Origin: Bacteroidaceae bacterium
Lineage (GTDB): Bacteria; Bacteroidota; Bacteroidia; Bacteroidales; Bacteroidaceae
Reading direction: 5' to 3'
Assembly: GCA_900770655.1 (NCBI GenBank)
Contig: CAAGLA010000023.1
Span: 31,174 to 95,173, forward strand
Length of the DNA: 64,000 nt
A program made the position numbers and the translations under genes. The notes under the pieces were generated by a model. That model was not told where the DNA came from and made no database searches. It was given only the letters and a program-made list of their open reading frames with translations. Shown piece after piece: positions 52,214 to 61,600 of this stretch. Numbering within the stretch: the stretch's first letter is position 1; each line of letters opens with the position of its first letter.

Positions 52214-53239
52214 TTAAAAGTGCGAATATAGTTTAGCAAGTTCGTCGGGGACTGACACCTCAGGGGAATACTCCACCCTTTTCTTTTCCTTAAGCACACC
52301 CGACACTTTATCGTAAAGGTCATCTACATCAGCCTTTCTGTAAAGCACAGCTTCACGTGGGCGGACACACACATCACTTGCCACAACAGGAGTGCCGAAC
52401 TCCAGAGCCTCCTTTACCGAAATGCCCTCCATATCACTCATTGTCGGGCGCAGAAAGAGGTCTGTATGTGCCCACACTTCAAAACCATTTACCGGCGATG
52501 CAATTACAAAAAGGAAATTATTTTTCAAATTATACTTTTCTATCGTCCGGAGAGACTCGTTGTAATAATTATCGTCATACTCAACCATACAAAAGACAAG
52601 ACCAACGTCCATACCGTCTTTGTTCACCAAGCGATTCATCAGCTCAATAATCTGGTCTAGACCATAGACATCGCCAAACACATTGTTCATTAACCTATGG
52701 GCATTTGCCGACATAGTGTACTTGTGCCTATTGCAGAATTCGGCAATTTCCGGCGTAACGCCCCTGCATTCATCCTTCGACGGAGAGATATATGTGGGCA
52801 ATATTACAATCTTGTTCAAATCAATATCGAAATGCTTCTGCAATTCTGCGGTGTAATCGCTGTCGTTGTACACAATATACCTTGCACGCAGAAAGAGCCT
52901 GTTCACCACCCATTTTTTCCACCCGCCAAGCAGTATTATACGACGGTTGTGCAATGTCATTATCAATGGATGGCGCCAACCGAAGATATAGAGCAACAAC
53001 AGCATAAATATATTTGTGAATTGGGAGTGTATGAGCCGTTTCTTGCCAAAAAGGAGAGATACGAACTGCCAAATACGGTGGTCTACATCTACAACATACT
53101 CCTTGTCGCTTTTCGATTTTGCGAAATTGCGCAAGAGAACATCAACATCCTTTGCCCGCAATTTTTCCGACAAACGCTTGCAGTACATCGATATACCACC
53201 AAGAGGAGGCGGATAGAATCCCCAAATTTCTTTCTTCAT
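52214..53239 (-). CDS. Glycosyltransferase, GT4 type (GT-B fold)
   Basis: A 341-residue cytoplasmic transferase. The N-terminal acceptor part has GFYPPPLGGISMYCKRLSE. The C-terminal donor part has the GT4 EX7E motif in DMEGISVKEALEFGTPVVAS. Adds a sugar, identity unknown, to the lipid-linked repeat unit. It overlaps the next upstream gene by four bases. Confidence 0.88.
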   Translation of the reverse strand: MKKEIWGFYPPPLGGISMYCKRLSEKLRAKDVDVLLRNFAKSKSDKEYVVDVDHRIWQFVSLLFGKKRLIHSQFTNIFMLLLLYIFGWRHPLIMTLHNRRIILLGGWKKWVVNRLFLRARYIVYNDSDYTAELQKHFDIDLNKIVILPTYISPSKDECRGVTPEIAEFCNRHKYTMSANAHRLMNNVFGDVYGLDQIIELMNRLVNKDGMDVGLVFCMVEYDDNYYNESLRTIEKYNLKNNFLFVIASPVNGFEVWAHTDLFLRPTMSDMEGISVKEALEFGTPVVASDVCVRPREAVLYRKADVDDLYDKVSGVLKEKKRVEYSPEVSVPDELAKLYSHF

Positions 53240-54234
53240 ATCTTTTTGAAATATGTTTTCTTTATAACCAACGCCTCAAAATCGTCATAGCCGACAGACT
53301 CTTTTCGGGCAGCATCCGACACAAGACGACAAAGTAATTCAAATGCGGTTCCAACAGACTTTGATGCCTTGTAGAAATGCCTGAGACATAAAGGAATGTT
53401 TACAACAACCCAAAGAATATAGAAAAGAGCATTTTTGTGTAACCTGATATCTATAAAGCGGTTCAAATAGTGAAGATAAACCTTCCCAAGAGCAAACATC
53501 TTCGACCCCGAAGCGCCAACTTTGTGGTAAACTACAGAGTCGAGTACACAAGCCATATCTATGCACCGGCGGTTCATAGACATAGAGAACTCGAAATCCT
53601 CTTCACCAAAAAAGAACCGCTCGGTCAACAATTTGCAATCGTCATTCAGGTTTTCGGGAGAGAAATAGAGCGCACAACCCGTTACAAACGTAATAGGTAT
53701 ATACGAGTGTTCTTTTATATCATTCCTTGTCTTGCCGGCATAATAGTACTTTCTAAACCCGAAGCTCAATTTTCCACCAGCGTTCCATATTTTGGTCCTG
53801 TCACTGCCAAAGAAAATCAAAGGAGTGAGAATCTTGTACTTAGGATTTGCTTTTTGGAAACCTTCAAGTTTCTCCAAAAAGCAAGGCTCAACCTCCGTGT
53901 CATTGTTAAGCAGAAGTATTCGTTCTGGAGCCGACTGCATTGCGAGTTTTATTGCAATATTGTTTCCTTTTGCAAAACCATAGTTCTTGGTCAAAGAGTA
54001 TACCAGCACCTCCCTTTCACCTGCGACAACCCCAGCCTCTCTGCCTTCGGCAACATACTTGTATGCAACAGAATTACTTTCGCACCACCGGCACAGTTTC
54101 TCAACCGATGCATCACCCGATGCATTGTCGGCTACAACCACAAAGAAATCACCCTTTGCACGAATAAGCGACTCTAAGCACTCCTTGAGCACATCAAAAC
54201 CATTCCAGTTAAGTATAATTATAGCCGTTTTCAT
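53236..54234 (-). CDS. Glycosyltransferase family 2 (rhamnosyltransferase-like)
   Basis: A 332-residue GT-A enzyme. ILNWNGFDVLKECLESLI and VVADNASGDASVEKL start the family-2 fold, LLNNDTEVEP carries the DXD-like metal site, and the middle part (FFGEEDFEFSMSMNRR) holds the probable catalytic acidic cluster. No membrane helices. Four-base overlaps to both neighbours show tight operon coupling. Confidence 0.92.
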   Translation of the reverse strand: MKTAIIILNWNGFDVLKECLESLIRAKGDFFVVVADNASGDASVEKLCRWCESNSVAYKYVAEGREAGVVAGEREVLVYSLTKNYGFAKGNNIAIKLAMQSAPERILLLNNDTEVEPCFLEKLEGFQKANPKYKILTPLIFFGSDRTKIWNAGGKLSFGFRKYYYAGKTRNDIKEHSYIPITFVTGCALYFSPENLNDDCKLLTERFFFGEEDFEFSMSMNRRCIDMACVLDSVVYHKVGASGSKMFALGKVYLHYLNRFIDIRLHKNALFYILWVVVNIPLCLRHFYKASKSVGTAFELLCRLVSDAARKESVGYDDFEALVIKKTYFKKI

Positions 54235-55499
54235 AGATTCGTATCTCCAACCATTGCAGTTGATTTTGTTTCGGTTTGCAAATCACTTTTTCTTTCAGGA
54301 AAAAGAAGAGACAGTATAAACACCCACATAGGCACCTCCAAAAACTGAAGATGATAGAAATAAATCTCGAACCACCCCATCAACAACATACCACCATAGA
54401 AGAAGTTAATTATATTCAAATAGAAACTTCTGGTCTTGGTAGCATACAACTTTACACAATAATGTATAACAGAAACAACAAATACAACCAAGACAAATTG
54501 TATAGCAGTTGTATTGACATATATCGTTCCAAAGAAAGCACGCACGTTAGAGCCATTAACACCATTGAAAATAAAATGAGGATTAATTGGGTTCACATAC
54601 TCATTTCCTACTATTGCATTGTATATATTCAAGACATTTGTCAAAAGCGAATCAAAATTCGGAGTCTCCAATATACCCATCTGCAAGTCTTGGCTCCAGC
54701 CCATTATTCCACTTATAACATAGTGCACGAAATTTTTGCATATAATTTCAAATACAACACCAAATGCGGCAGAATCGTCCCTTCCAAGTATCAAGGAAAA
54801 TGAATAGGTAAGAAGGAAAACCAGAAATGCAAGAACGAATACCTTTAAGAAAAGTGAGAATGTAAGTTTAAGTTTTCCTGAATAGAGGCGCATACACACA
54901 CCGCCCATTGCAGGTATAAGCACCCACGATTTAACGCCGTATATTAACGTTACAAAGTACATACCGGCTATTAGAAGGATATACCACTTGTGTTGCTTGT
55001 CAAACTTATATATGTATATAATAGACAAAGCGTGCAATACTCTATGCAAATGCCCCCAAAATCCACCGCCGCAATACTCGTAGCCAAAGGCATCGGAACC
55101 GGGAAGCAGCGAAGAGGTCATTACCATATATATAAAACGTAATATAAAGGCTGAAACAATTATAATCGAAAAGGTGTTCAGAGCCTTCATATTAATATTC
55201 TCAAGTACAAGTACCGAATTCCTCTCAGGTATATACCTTCGGAATTTTATTGCAAAATAGTAGCTGGGAACTGCAAATATAAGAAATCCTAGCATCCATA
55301 TAAGTATGCTCGGATAATAGAACTCTACTATGCCCATTGTTCCTGCCGACAAGATTGTAACCATAAGCATAACGGCGTATGGCAACATAAGCAGGTTTAG
55401 CGGAGTATACATTGTGCGCCACATCTTATACTCAAAGTATGCCAGTACGGCAATTTCGAGATAGAGAGCCAGCAACGATATGAAATCGAGTACACCCAT
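54231..55499 (-). CDS. Wzy-like polysaccharide polymerase (multispan membrane protein)
   Basis: A 422-residue protein with about ten to twelve membrane helices and a larger hydrophilic loop around DLQMGILETPNFDSLLTNVL. Position between flippase and glycosyltransferase genes and topology fit an O-antigen/capsule repeat-unit polymerase. Sequence is poorly conserved in this class, so naming rests on context. Shares one base with the flippase stop. Confidence 0.75.
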   Translation of the reverse strand: MGVLDFISLLALYLEIAVLAYFEYKMWRTMYTPLNLLMLPYAVMLMVTILSAGTMGIVEFYYPSILIWMLGFLIFAVPSYYFAIKFRRYIPERNSVLVLENINMKALNTFSIIIVSAFILRFIYMVMTSSLLPGSDAFGYEYCGGGFWGHLHRVLHALSIIYIYKFDKQHKWYILLIAGMYFVTLIYGVKSWVLIPAMGGVCMRLYSGKLKLTFSLFLKVFVLAFLVFLLTYSFSLILGRDDSAAFGVVFEIICKNFVHYVISGIMGWSQDLQMGILETPNFDSLLTNVLNIYNAIVGNEYVNPINPHFIFNGVNGSNVRAFFGTIYVNTTAIQFVLVVFVVSVIHYCVKLYATKTRSFYLNIINFFYGGMLLMGWFEIYFYHLQFLEVPMWVFILSLLFPERKSDLQTETKSTAMVGDTNL

Positions 55500-56755
55500 T
55501 ATTTCGCTACTTTAATTTTTTTCAACGACAAAAGACAAAGAACAAACAGCACGAATTCGGCCCAAGTCCAAGCCAGCGCAGCAGCATAATAGGAGTATTC
55601 GCGACAAGTAAGCAGCATCAGAAGAACCGATGTTATTCCTGCTGCCCAAATATTTCTCTGGAACTTGCCCGAAGCGCCGAGGTTTACAAGACCTACAATT
55701 CCCACAATATAGTTCAGACAACCAAAAAGCAATGCAGGAACTATAAGCCACAAGATACCCGAAATTATATCTACAGGCAAATTCAGATACTGCGCAACAA
55801 GAGGATTACACAAACCAATTACAACGGCCAATGGCAACAATAGTGTGAATGCCCATTTTACCAGCCTGTAGAGTGTTGTTATGTTGCTTGTTGTTTCGGC
55901 ATTGTAGAAACGGCGGCTTATGTAGGGATAAATAGCCATAGGAAGAGCATTGAATATAGTCTGCACAGCCTTAATCAATTTCTCAACCGCACCGAATATG
56001 CCGGCTGCCGCATCTCCCACAAAGACACCTAATAGTACCACGTTTGAATTACGGTACACCTCCATACCGATATTCGAAACGAATATATGCCAACCGTCTT
56101 TTATCTGCTCTTTAATTTCGGCAAATGTCGTAAATCCCAAACGCACGCCAAACTGCTTAATAGCAAGATAAAGGCTGAGCACCCCTGCTGCTATATACCC
56201 CAAAGAGTGGAAAAGAAGGACATAAATATATTGCTCGGGCGATTTTATAAAGAAGAATATCAACAGGGCAAAGACAAGCTTCGATACAACGTTCACTATT
56301 GTGAGGTATTTCATACGCTCCATACCCTGAAACAGCCAAGATGGTATAAGTATATCACCGAAAACCATTCCAAGAGCAAAGATGTACATAACAACATCGT
56401 CGTGCTCCATAAACATATATATAGCAGCAAGACCCACCAAAGATGCCGCCAAAGAGAGCAAGAGCCTCGCCCACAAAGTGGCATTGAAAATAGCTGTAAT
56501 CTTGGCTTTGTCGTCACGAAAAACAGATATTTGCCTTGTTACAGAAAATTTAAAGCCATAATTGCCAACCAGCAGCAGATACTGTGCAATAACATAAATA
56601 AACAGATATGCACCATAATGCTCTTCACCAAGGATGCGCAAGAGATAAGGAATCAAGAAGAGTGCAATAAGGTAGCTCACTCCGTTTATAAGAGAGAGCG
56701 AAAAGAAATTGGCTATTATCCTCTTGTACTTGCGAATCCTTGCAAAAAGTTTCAT
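55499..56755 (-). CDS. Oligosaccharide flippase (Wzx-type, MATE-like)
   Basis: A 418-residue membrane protein with about twelve to fourteen helices. FSLSLINGVSYLIALFLIPY and the LLVGNYGFKFSVTRQISVFR loop are typical of polysaccharide flippases. It moves the lipid-linked repeat unit across the inner membrane. The ATG at 56755 overlaps the Wzz stop (TGATG); an ATG at 56812 would overlap that gene by 58 bases and is less likely. Confidence 0.9.
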   Translation of the reverse strand: MKLFARIRKYKRIIANFFSLSLINGVSYLIALFLIPYLLRILGEEHYGAYLFIYVIAQYLLLVGNYGFKFSVTRQISVFRDDKAKITAIFNATLWARLLLSLAASLVGLAAIYMFMEHDDVVMYIFALGMVFGDILIPSWLFQGMERMKYLTIVNVVSKLVFALLIFFFIKSPEQYIYVLLFHSLGYIAAGVLSLYLAIKQFGVRLGFTTFAEIKEQIKDGWHIFVSNIGMEVYRNSNVVLLGVFVGDAAAGIFGAVEKLIKAVQTIFNALPMAIYPYISRRFYNAETTSNITTLYRLVKWAFTLLLPLAVVIGLCNPLVAQYLNLPVDIISGILWLIVPALLFGCLNYIVGIVGLVNLGASGKFQRNIWAAGITSVLLMLLTCREYSYYAAALAWTWAEFVLFVLCLLSLKKIKVAK

Positions 56756-57849
56756 CAGTGCAGTTTCTTGTTCTTTAAAGTATTCTTGACGTCCTTCTTT
56801 ACAATTATCCAAATAATATGCCCGAATAATGTCAGAATAACAAATGAAATGATAAGGAACACCTTACTTGGCGAGCTATGCAAAGTAGGCACAAATGGCG
56901 GCTGTATTACAGTGAATACCGGTGTATGTTCCTGCACTTTTGCCTGTGCAATTTCCTTTTGCTGTGCCAACTGGCAATATATGGTGTATGCAAGTGTCAT
57001 TTCATCTTCGAGCCTGTCACCGTCTTTTCTATATCTGGCAAGCGTTACACCAAGAGCATTATTGTCGAGATAATCGGCAAAAACACTCTGCTTGGTATAA
57101 TAGTCTTCCTTTGCAGCTTCATAGAGTTCCAGAGTATATTCATAATCCTTAACGGATTTGCTTGTCCTGTATTCCGATACCTTTTGCTGCAAGAGTTCCG
57201 CAACCCTGCTTGCTACCTGAGCTGCAATATAAGGATCTTGCATCTCCACGTTGATAGTAATGACATTATTGCCTACATCAACGGTACAGACAATCATTTT
57301 TTTCAGTTTGTTCATAACACTCGTCTGCTCTTCTGAATAGACCCTGTATGTAAGTGGAGCCGCAGAACCGGCAGAGAGTGAATCCCCGGCAATACGTTGC
57401 TTTGTTACAAACCACGATTTGACCTTTTGCGGGAAATCCAATATAACCCCCCACCACGGTTTCTTCTGATGCGACTGTATATAACTATAAAGAGTTGTAT
57501 TTATCTCACCATCATTTGAAACCACATTCATAGAATACAGTTCCTCAAGAAAAGCTGTCGAAGAGACTATCTGAGGGTATAGTTCGGGATACAGCGCATC
57601 TTCCTGCTGAAGACCCGACATATCGAAGCCTGCAAACGATGCAAGCGAGCTCAATGCACCCAAAGAGGATGATTTTGCCGATTCAGGAGCAAGCACCACC
57701 GACGACTCGTACGATTTTGGAATGCTGAAACCAATAATCAAGGCAACAACGAATGCAACAGAGCAACTGACGAGAAACTTATACTTTTTTCGCCATATAA
57801 GCCTCAGCAAGTTAATAACGTCTTCTCCTTTTGAAACGCTTTCGAACAT
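56755..57849 (-). CDS. Wzz-family chain-length / polysaccharide co-polymerase
   Basis: A 364-residue inner-membrane protein with an N-terminal helix (FLVSCSVAFVVALIIGFSI), a periplasmic helical domain and a C-terminal helix (VFLIISFVILTLFGHIIWII) preceded by the Pro-rich VIQPPFVPTLHSSPSK. No kinase domain is fused. It sets chain length and couples polymerase to export. One base separates it from the Wza-like gene. Confidence 0.9.
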   Translation of the reverse strand: MFESVSKGEDVINLLRLIWRKKYKFLVSCSVAFVVALIIGFSIPKSYESSVVLAPESAKSSSLGALSSLASFAGFDMSGLQQEDALYPELYPQIVSSTAFLEELYSMNVVSNDGEINTTLYSYIQSHQKKPWWGVILDFPQKVKSWFVTKQRIAGDSLSAGSAAPLTYRVYSEEQTSVMNKLKKMIVCTVDVGNNVITINVEMQDPYIAAQVASRVAELLQQKVSEYRTSKSVKDYEYTLELYEAAKEDYYTKQSVFADYLDNNALGVTLARYRKDGDRLEDEMTLAYTIYCQLAQQKEIAQAKVQEHTPVFTVIQPPFVPTLHSSPSKVFLIISFVILTLFGHIIWIIVKKDVKNTLKNKKLH

Positions 57850-57850
57850 A

Positions 57851-60382
57851 TTATCTCGTAATTAAGTTTATCAATGAAATTATTACTGTTGCCAAAGATG
57901 CCGAAGTCGATGCCATAGAGAAAATCTCGGCTGCCGACATACCTTCGGTCTTCACCTTTGTCGGAACAATTATCTCGCAACCCGGCTTAATGAGCGAAGC
58001 CCTGTTCTTTGCACGGGCAATGGTTCCGTTCTTGTATATGATGATAGCTTTTGATTTTTTCGCATTCAGTCCATAACCGCCGGCCAAGTTTATATAATAA
58101 TTAAGGTTCTCACCCTCTACATAGGTTACAGTGTTCGGGTACATAACGTTACCGCTGATAGTTACTGTATTTACAAATTCAGGGATAATGAGCCTGTCGC
58201 CATCTTTAAGTATTATGTCGTACTCGCCACCGGGCTCCTCCATAGCCTTTGCAAGGTCAATACCCACATTCTGGTGTTCGGGAATTTCAATATTGGCAAG
58301 GTAGGTTGAATCCATCTGGCTCTGCACGGTTCTGAGATTCTCTCTCATTCGTTCACGTTCGGCCGAAGTAAGTTTTCTTTCGAGACACGCACCCTCGATG
58401 TATGCATTGTTTGTAAACCCGCCCGAGTTCTCTACAAGCTCGCTTATGCGCATATTTCTATGGCCAATGATATATGTACCTGCAAATATAACCTCACCCT
58501 CTATAGTAACATTTCCTTGCATAGTGTACGAAGGCGAGCGGCGTACATATACAGCATCGTATGGCATAAGAGAAAAATCATCGCCACCGACAACAGAAAG
58601 GTCATTGTCTATCTCGAATGTATAAGTCTGTGCTATTGTATCATTGTCGGCAGTTGCTGCGGGGTCGTAGTTTCTACGAACCACCTCGATACGTGCTGTA
58701 GAAGCCCTCTCGGTCAAACCACCGGCCATAAGTATTACATCGCCTATCTTGGTATTGTGGGCAAAGCGGTACTTGCCGGGGAAGGCAACTTCGCCATATA
58801 TATTAATGTATTTAATATCCTCTACATCTTCTATGCTCGAAATGTAAAGCACATCGTAGTTACGCAATTCAACATCGGGCGCAGTACCGGCCATAATACC
58901 CTCGACGTCAACAGAGAGGTTCTCCATTGACATATCGGGCAAACGACGGTTAAGAATTGCTCTCGAAAGGAACGCATCGGGTTTTAAACCTCCGGCATTC
59001 TCAATGAGCTGCTTGACAGATGTTACAACACCAAGCTGGTACCTGCCGGGACGATATATTGCGCCCTTGACCTCAACCATATTCTCAAAAAGGTCTGAAA
59101 TGGAGTCTACCCTCATAAAGTCGCCGTCTCTTATTTCGAAACTCTCGCGGGCAGCTTCGTCAAGAGTGAAGAACTGCATACCGTTGTCGCCAAACCTCTC
59201 AATGCTTACACTTCCGCGGTAGGCATTGCGTGCAAAACCGCCTGAATATTCAAGAAGGTCGGCAGCAGTCTCGCCCTCCTTCATTTCGTAGTACATAGGG
59301 CGTTTCACCTTGCCTTCAACGTTTACAAGCTTGTCGTATGTAGGAACAGTCACGACATCACCGTCGGAAAGTCTTATATCACCGCTTGTACGGCCGTTAA
59401 GAAGATATTCATAAACGTCGAGCGTCGCAACCTCCCTGCCTCCGCGCGATACGCTTATATTACGCAAAGAACCAATCTCATTGACACCGCCGGCAAGGTA
59501 TAGGGCGTGGAACAGCGAAGCAAAAGAAGAGACAGTGTATGTACCGGGGTTCTCGACTTCACCCATAACGCGGACTTGGATAGAACGTATCTCACCAAGC
59601 GTGAGTTTAATTTCTGCAGAAGGATTATCATCTGTCAATCCCGAATATACTTGGCTATAACGGGTTCTAAGATGCTCATTTGCACCATTCACTGTCATAC
59701 CCGTAAGATATACAAGGCCAATCTGGTCTATGTTTACATAGCCGTCGGGAGAGATATAATCGCGGAAAGTAGACTGCGATGCACCCCACACGTCAATAAT
59801 AACCTCGTCACCGGGACCAAGACGATAATTTTCGGGAGTTGCAATGTTCAGATTAGGTTCAAAGACAACATTTCTGTCCTTGAATATGTTATGGCCGAAG
59901 ATTTCCATCTCTTCCTCCATTTCGAGTTCTATTTCAACCAAACCTGCTGAATCGGGAATTACATCCTCTATCTTTGCAGCCTGAATTTCAGTATCTGTTG
60001 TCAGCTGGTTATTGGTTCTTCTACGGTCGGTCATAAAATCCATTTCGTGATTATTGCGACCGTTTGCAGTTCCCTGAGACTCCTGCATATAGAACTCACG
60101 AATTTCCATCAGCTTTTCTTGGCTCACTCCTCTGTTCATCAAGTTGCGGACAATCGTTCTGTCCGACATACCGCGTTGCTTTTGGTCGTTTATATACTGT
60201 ACAATCTCCTCGTCTGTCATTGTTGAGGCTGCCGAAGAGGTTCCGCGAACCGAATTGCGGGAAGAGGCAGAAGTAGAATTTGAACGTGTATTGTTGTTCA
60301 TTCTAACGTCGTTATTCAACACCTGAGCATAGGCAGAATGAACAAAAAACAGCAGAAATACAAATAATTTCAGTTTATTCAT
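57851..60382 (-). CDS. SLBB-domain polysaccharide export protein (Wza-like)
   Basis: An 843-residue exported protein with signal peptide (VFLLFFVHSAYAQ). A poly-export domain begins near NYRLGPGDEVIIDVWG, followed by about six SLBB repeats (for example IQVRVMGEVENPGTYTVSSF and EDIKYINIYGEVAFPGKYRF), and a short hydrophobic C-terminus (ASLATVIISLINLITR). This is the large Bacteroidota form of the outer-membrane capsule channel. It is the first gene of an eight-gene minus-strand capsule operon. A coil-rich N-terminus of about 150 residues is unusual compared with Wza. Confidence 0.9.
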   Translation of the reverse strand: MNKLKLFVFLLFFVHSAYAQVLNNDVRMNNNTRSNSTSASSRNSVRGTSSAASTMTDEEIVQYINDQKQRGMSDRTIVRNLMNRGVSQEKLMEIREFYMQESQGTANGRNNHEMDFMTDRRRTNNQLTTDTEIQAAKIEDVIPDSAGLVEIELEMEEEMEIFGHNIFKDRNVVFEPNLNIATPENYRLGPGDEVIIDVWGASQSTFRDYISPDGYVNIDQIGLVYLTGMTVNGANEHLRTRYSQVYSGLTDDNPSAEIKLTLGEIRSIQVRVMGEVENPGTYTVSSFASLFHALYLAGGVNEIGSLRNISVSRGGREVATLDVYEYLLNGRTSGDIRLSDGDVVTVPTYDKLVNVEGKVKRPMYYEMKEGETAADLLEYSGGFARNAYRGSVSIERFGDNGMQFFTLDEAARESFEIRDGDFMRVDSISDLFENMVEVKGAIYRPGRYQLGVVTSVKQLIENAGGLKPDAFLSRAILNRRLPDMSMENLSVDVEGIMAGTAPDVELRNYDVLYISSIEDVEDIKYINIYGEVAFPGKYRFAHNTKIGDVILMAGGLTERASTARIEVVRRNYDPAATADNDTIAQTYTFEIDNDLSVVGGDDFSLMPYDAVYVRRSPSYTMQGNVTIEGEVIFAGTYIIGHRNMRISELVENSGGFTNNAYIEGACLERKLTSAERERMRENLRTVQSQMDSTYLANIEIPEHQNVGIDLAKAMEEPGGEYDIILKDGDRLIIPEFVNTVTISGNVMYPNTVTYVEGENLNYYINLAGGYGLNAKKSKAIIIYKNGTIARAKNRASLIKPGCEIIVPTKVKTEGMSAAEIFSMASTSASLATVIISLINLITR

Positions 60383-60713
60383 ATAGTGTTTTATTTTTTA
60401 TAACGGAACAATTTGACAAATATTGCCGTTATATACATAATATAATGTCCGGTGCTGTCTAAATGCCAACATCGGGGTTAACCATACAACCAAATTATTT
60501 CGGCAGTTCGGTATATTTTTACCAAAAAGACCAAAAAACTTGTAAAAATTACCGCAAAGGTAAGACAATTTTTAGAAACTATAACTTTATAAATTTAAAA
60601 TTAGGGATTTTAGTTGAAAAAATAGCTATCTTTGCAAATCGAAAACAGAGTGGCACAAGCCACACGGAAACAAAAAAAATCAATCGCCCGCTAAGGGCAT
60701 CAACATTTTAGAG
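60383..60713. other. Divergent promoter region between capsule operon and fabD
   Basis: A 331-base A/T-rich gap. A TATCTTTG box at 60627-60634 on the plus strand fits the -7 element for fabD and gives a leader of about 75 bases with a small GTGGC/GCCAC hairpin. For the capsule operon on the minus strand I find no clear TAnnTTTG box. No open frame of note. Confidence 0.55.
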
Positions 60714-61589
60714 ATGAACGCATACGTTTTTACAGGACAAGGAGCCCAGTTCAGCGGAATGGGCAAGGAGCTATACGAAAGCAATCCTGTTGCAAAAGAA
60801 TATTTTGAAAAAGCCAACGCAATATTAGGGTTCCGCATAACCGATATAATGTTCAACGGCAGCGACGAAGAGCTTAAACAGACAAAAGTTACCCAGCCGG
60901 CAGTTTTTATCCACTCGGTAATATCGGCAATAGCACTTGGAGAAGAGTTCAAGCCTCAAATGGTAGCCGGGCACTCGCTCGGAGAATTTTCGGCACTCAC
61001 CGCAGCCGGTGCACTCTCGTTCGAAGACGGGCTAAGGCTCGTTTACAAGCGTGCGCTGGCAATGCAGGCAGCCTGCGAAATGCAGGAATCGACAATGGCT
61101 GCAATAATAGGGCTCGACGACAAGACCGTTGAAGATATATGCAACAGCGTTACCGCCGGCGGTGACACTGTAGTTGCCGCAAACTACAACTGTCCCGGGC
61201 AAATAGTCATTTCCGGCAGCATAAAAGGAGTAGAAACAGCCTGCAGCCTGCTCAAAGAGGCCGGAGCAAAAAGAGCCTTGCCATTGAGTGTAAGCGGAGC
61301 ATTCCACTCCCCTTTTATGCAACCCGCAAAGGAGGAGCTCGAGGCTGCTATAATGGCAACAGAGTTCAAAGCGCCCTGTTGCCCTGTATACCAGAATGTC
61401 GACGGCAAGCCACACACATTACCTCAAGAGATAAAGGCAAACCTTATAGCACAATTGACAGCTCCCGTACGCTGGACTGCAGCCATTACAGCAATGATAA
61501 ACGACGGAGCAACAGAATTTACCGAATTCGGCCCGGGCAATGTACAGCAAGGACTTGTAAAGAAGATAAAAACATCATTGGAAAAATAA
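60714..61589 (+). CDS. fabD: ACP S-malonyltransferase
   Basis: Transfers malonyl from CoA to acyl carrier protein in fatty-acid synthesis. The 291-residue protein has FTGQGAQFSGMGKELYE, the nucleophile motif GHSLGEFSAL, and the catalytic His in VSGAFHSPFMQPA, with the C-terminal EFGPGNVQQGLVKKI. It starts MNAYVFTGQGAQ, is intact, and precedes the GH13 gene by 11 bases, so the two may be co-transcribed. Confidence 0.96.
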   Translation: MNAYVFTGQGAQFSGMGKELYESNPVAKEYFEKANAILGFRITDIMFNGSDEELKQTKVTQPAVFIHSVISAIALGEEFKPQMVAGHSLGEFSALTAAGALSFEDGLRLVYKRALAMQAACEMQESTMAAIIGLDDKTVEDICNSVTAGGDTVVAANYNCPGQIVISGSIKGVETACSLLKEAGAKRALPLSVSGAFHSPFMQPAKEELEAAIMATEFKAPCCPVYQNVDGKPHTLPQEIKANLIAQLTAPVRWTAAITAMINDGATEFTEFGPGNVQQGLVKKIKTSLEK

Positions 61590-61600
61590 ACAGACACGAA

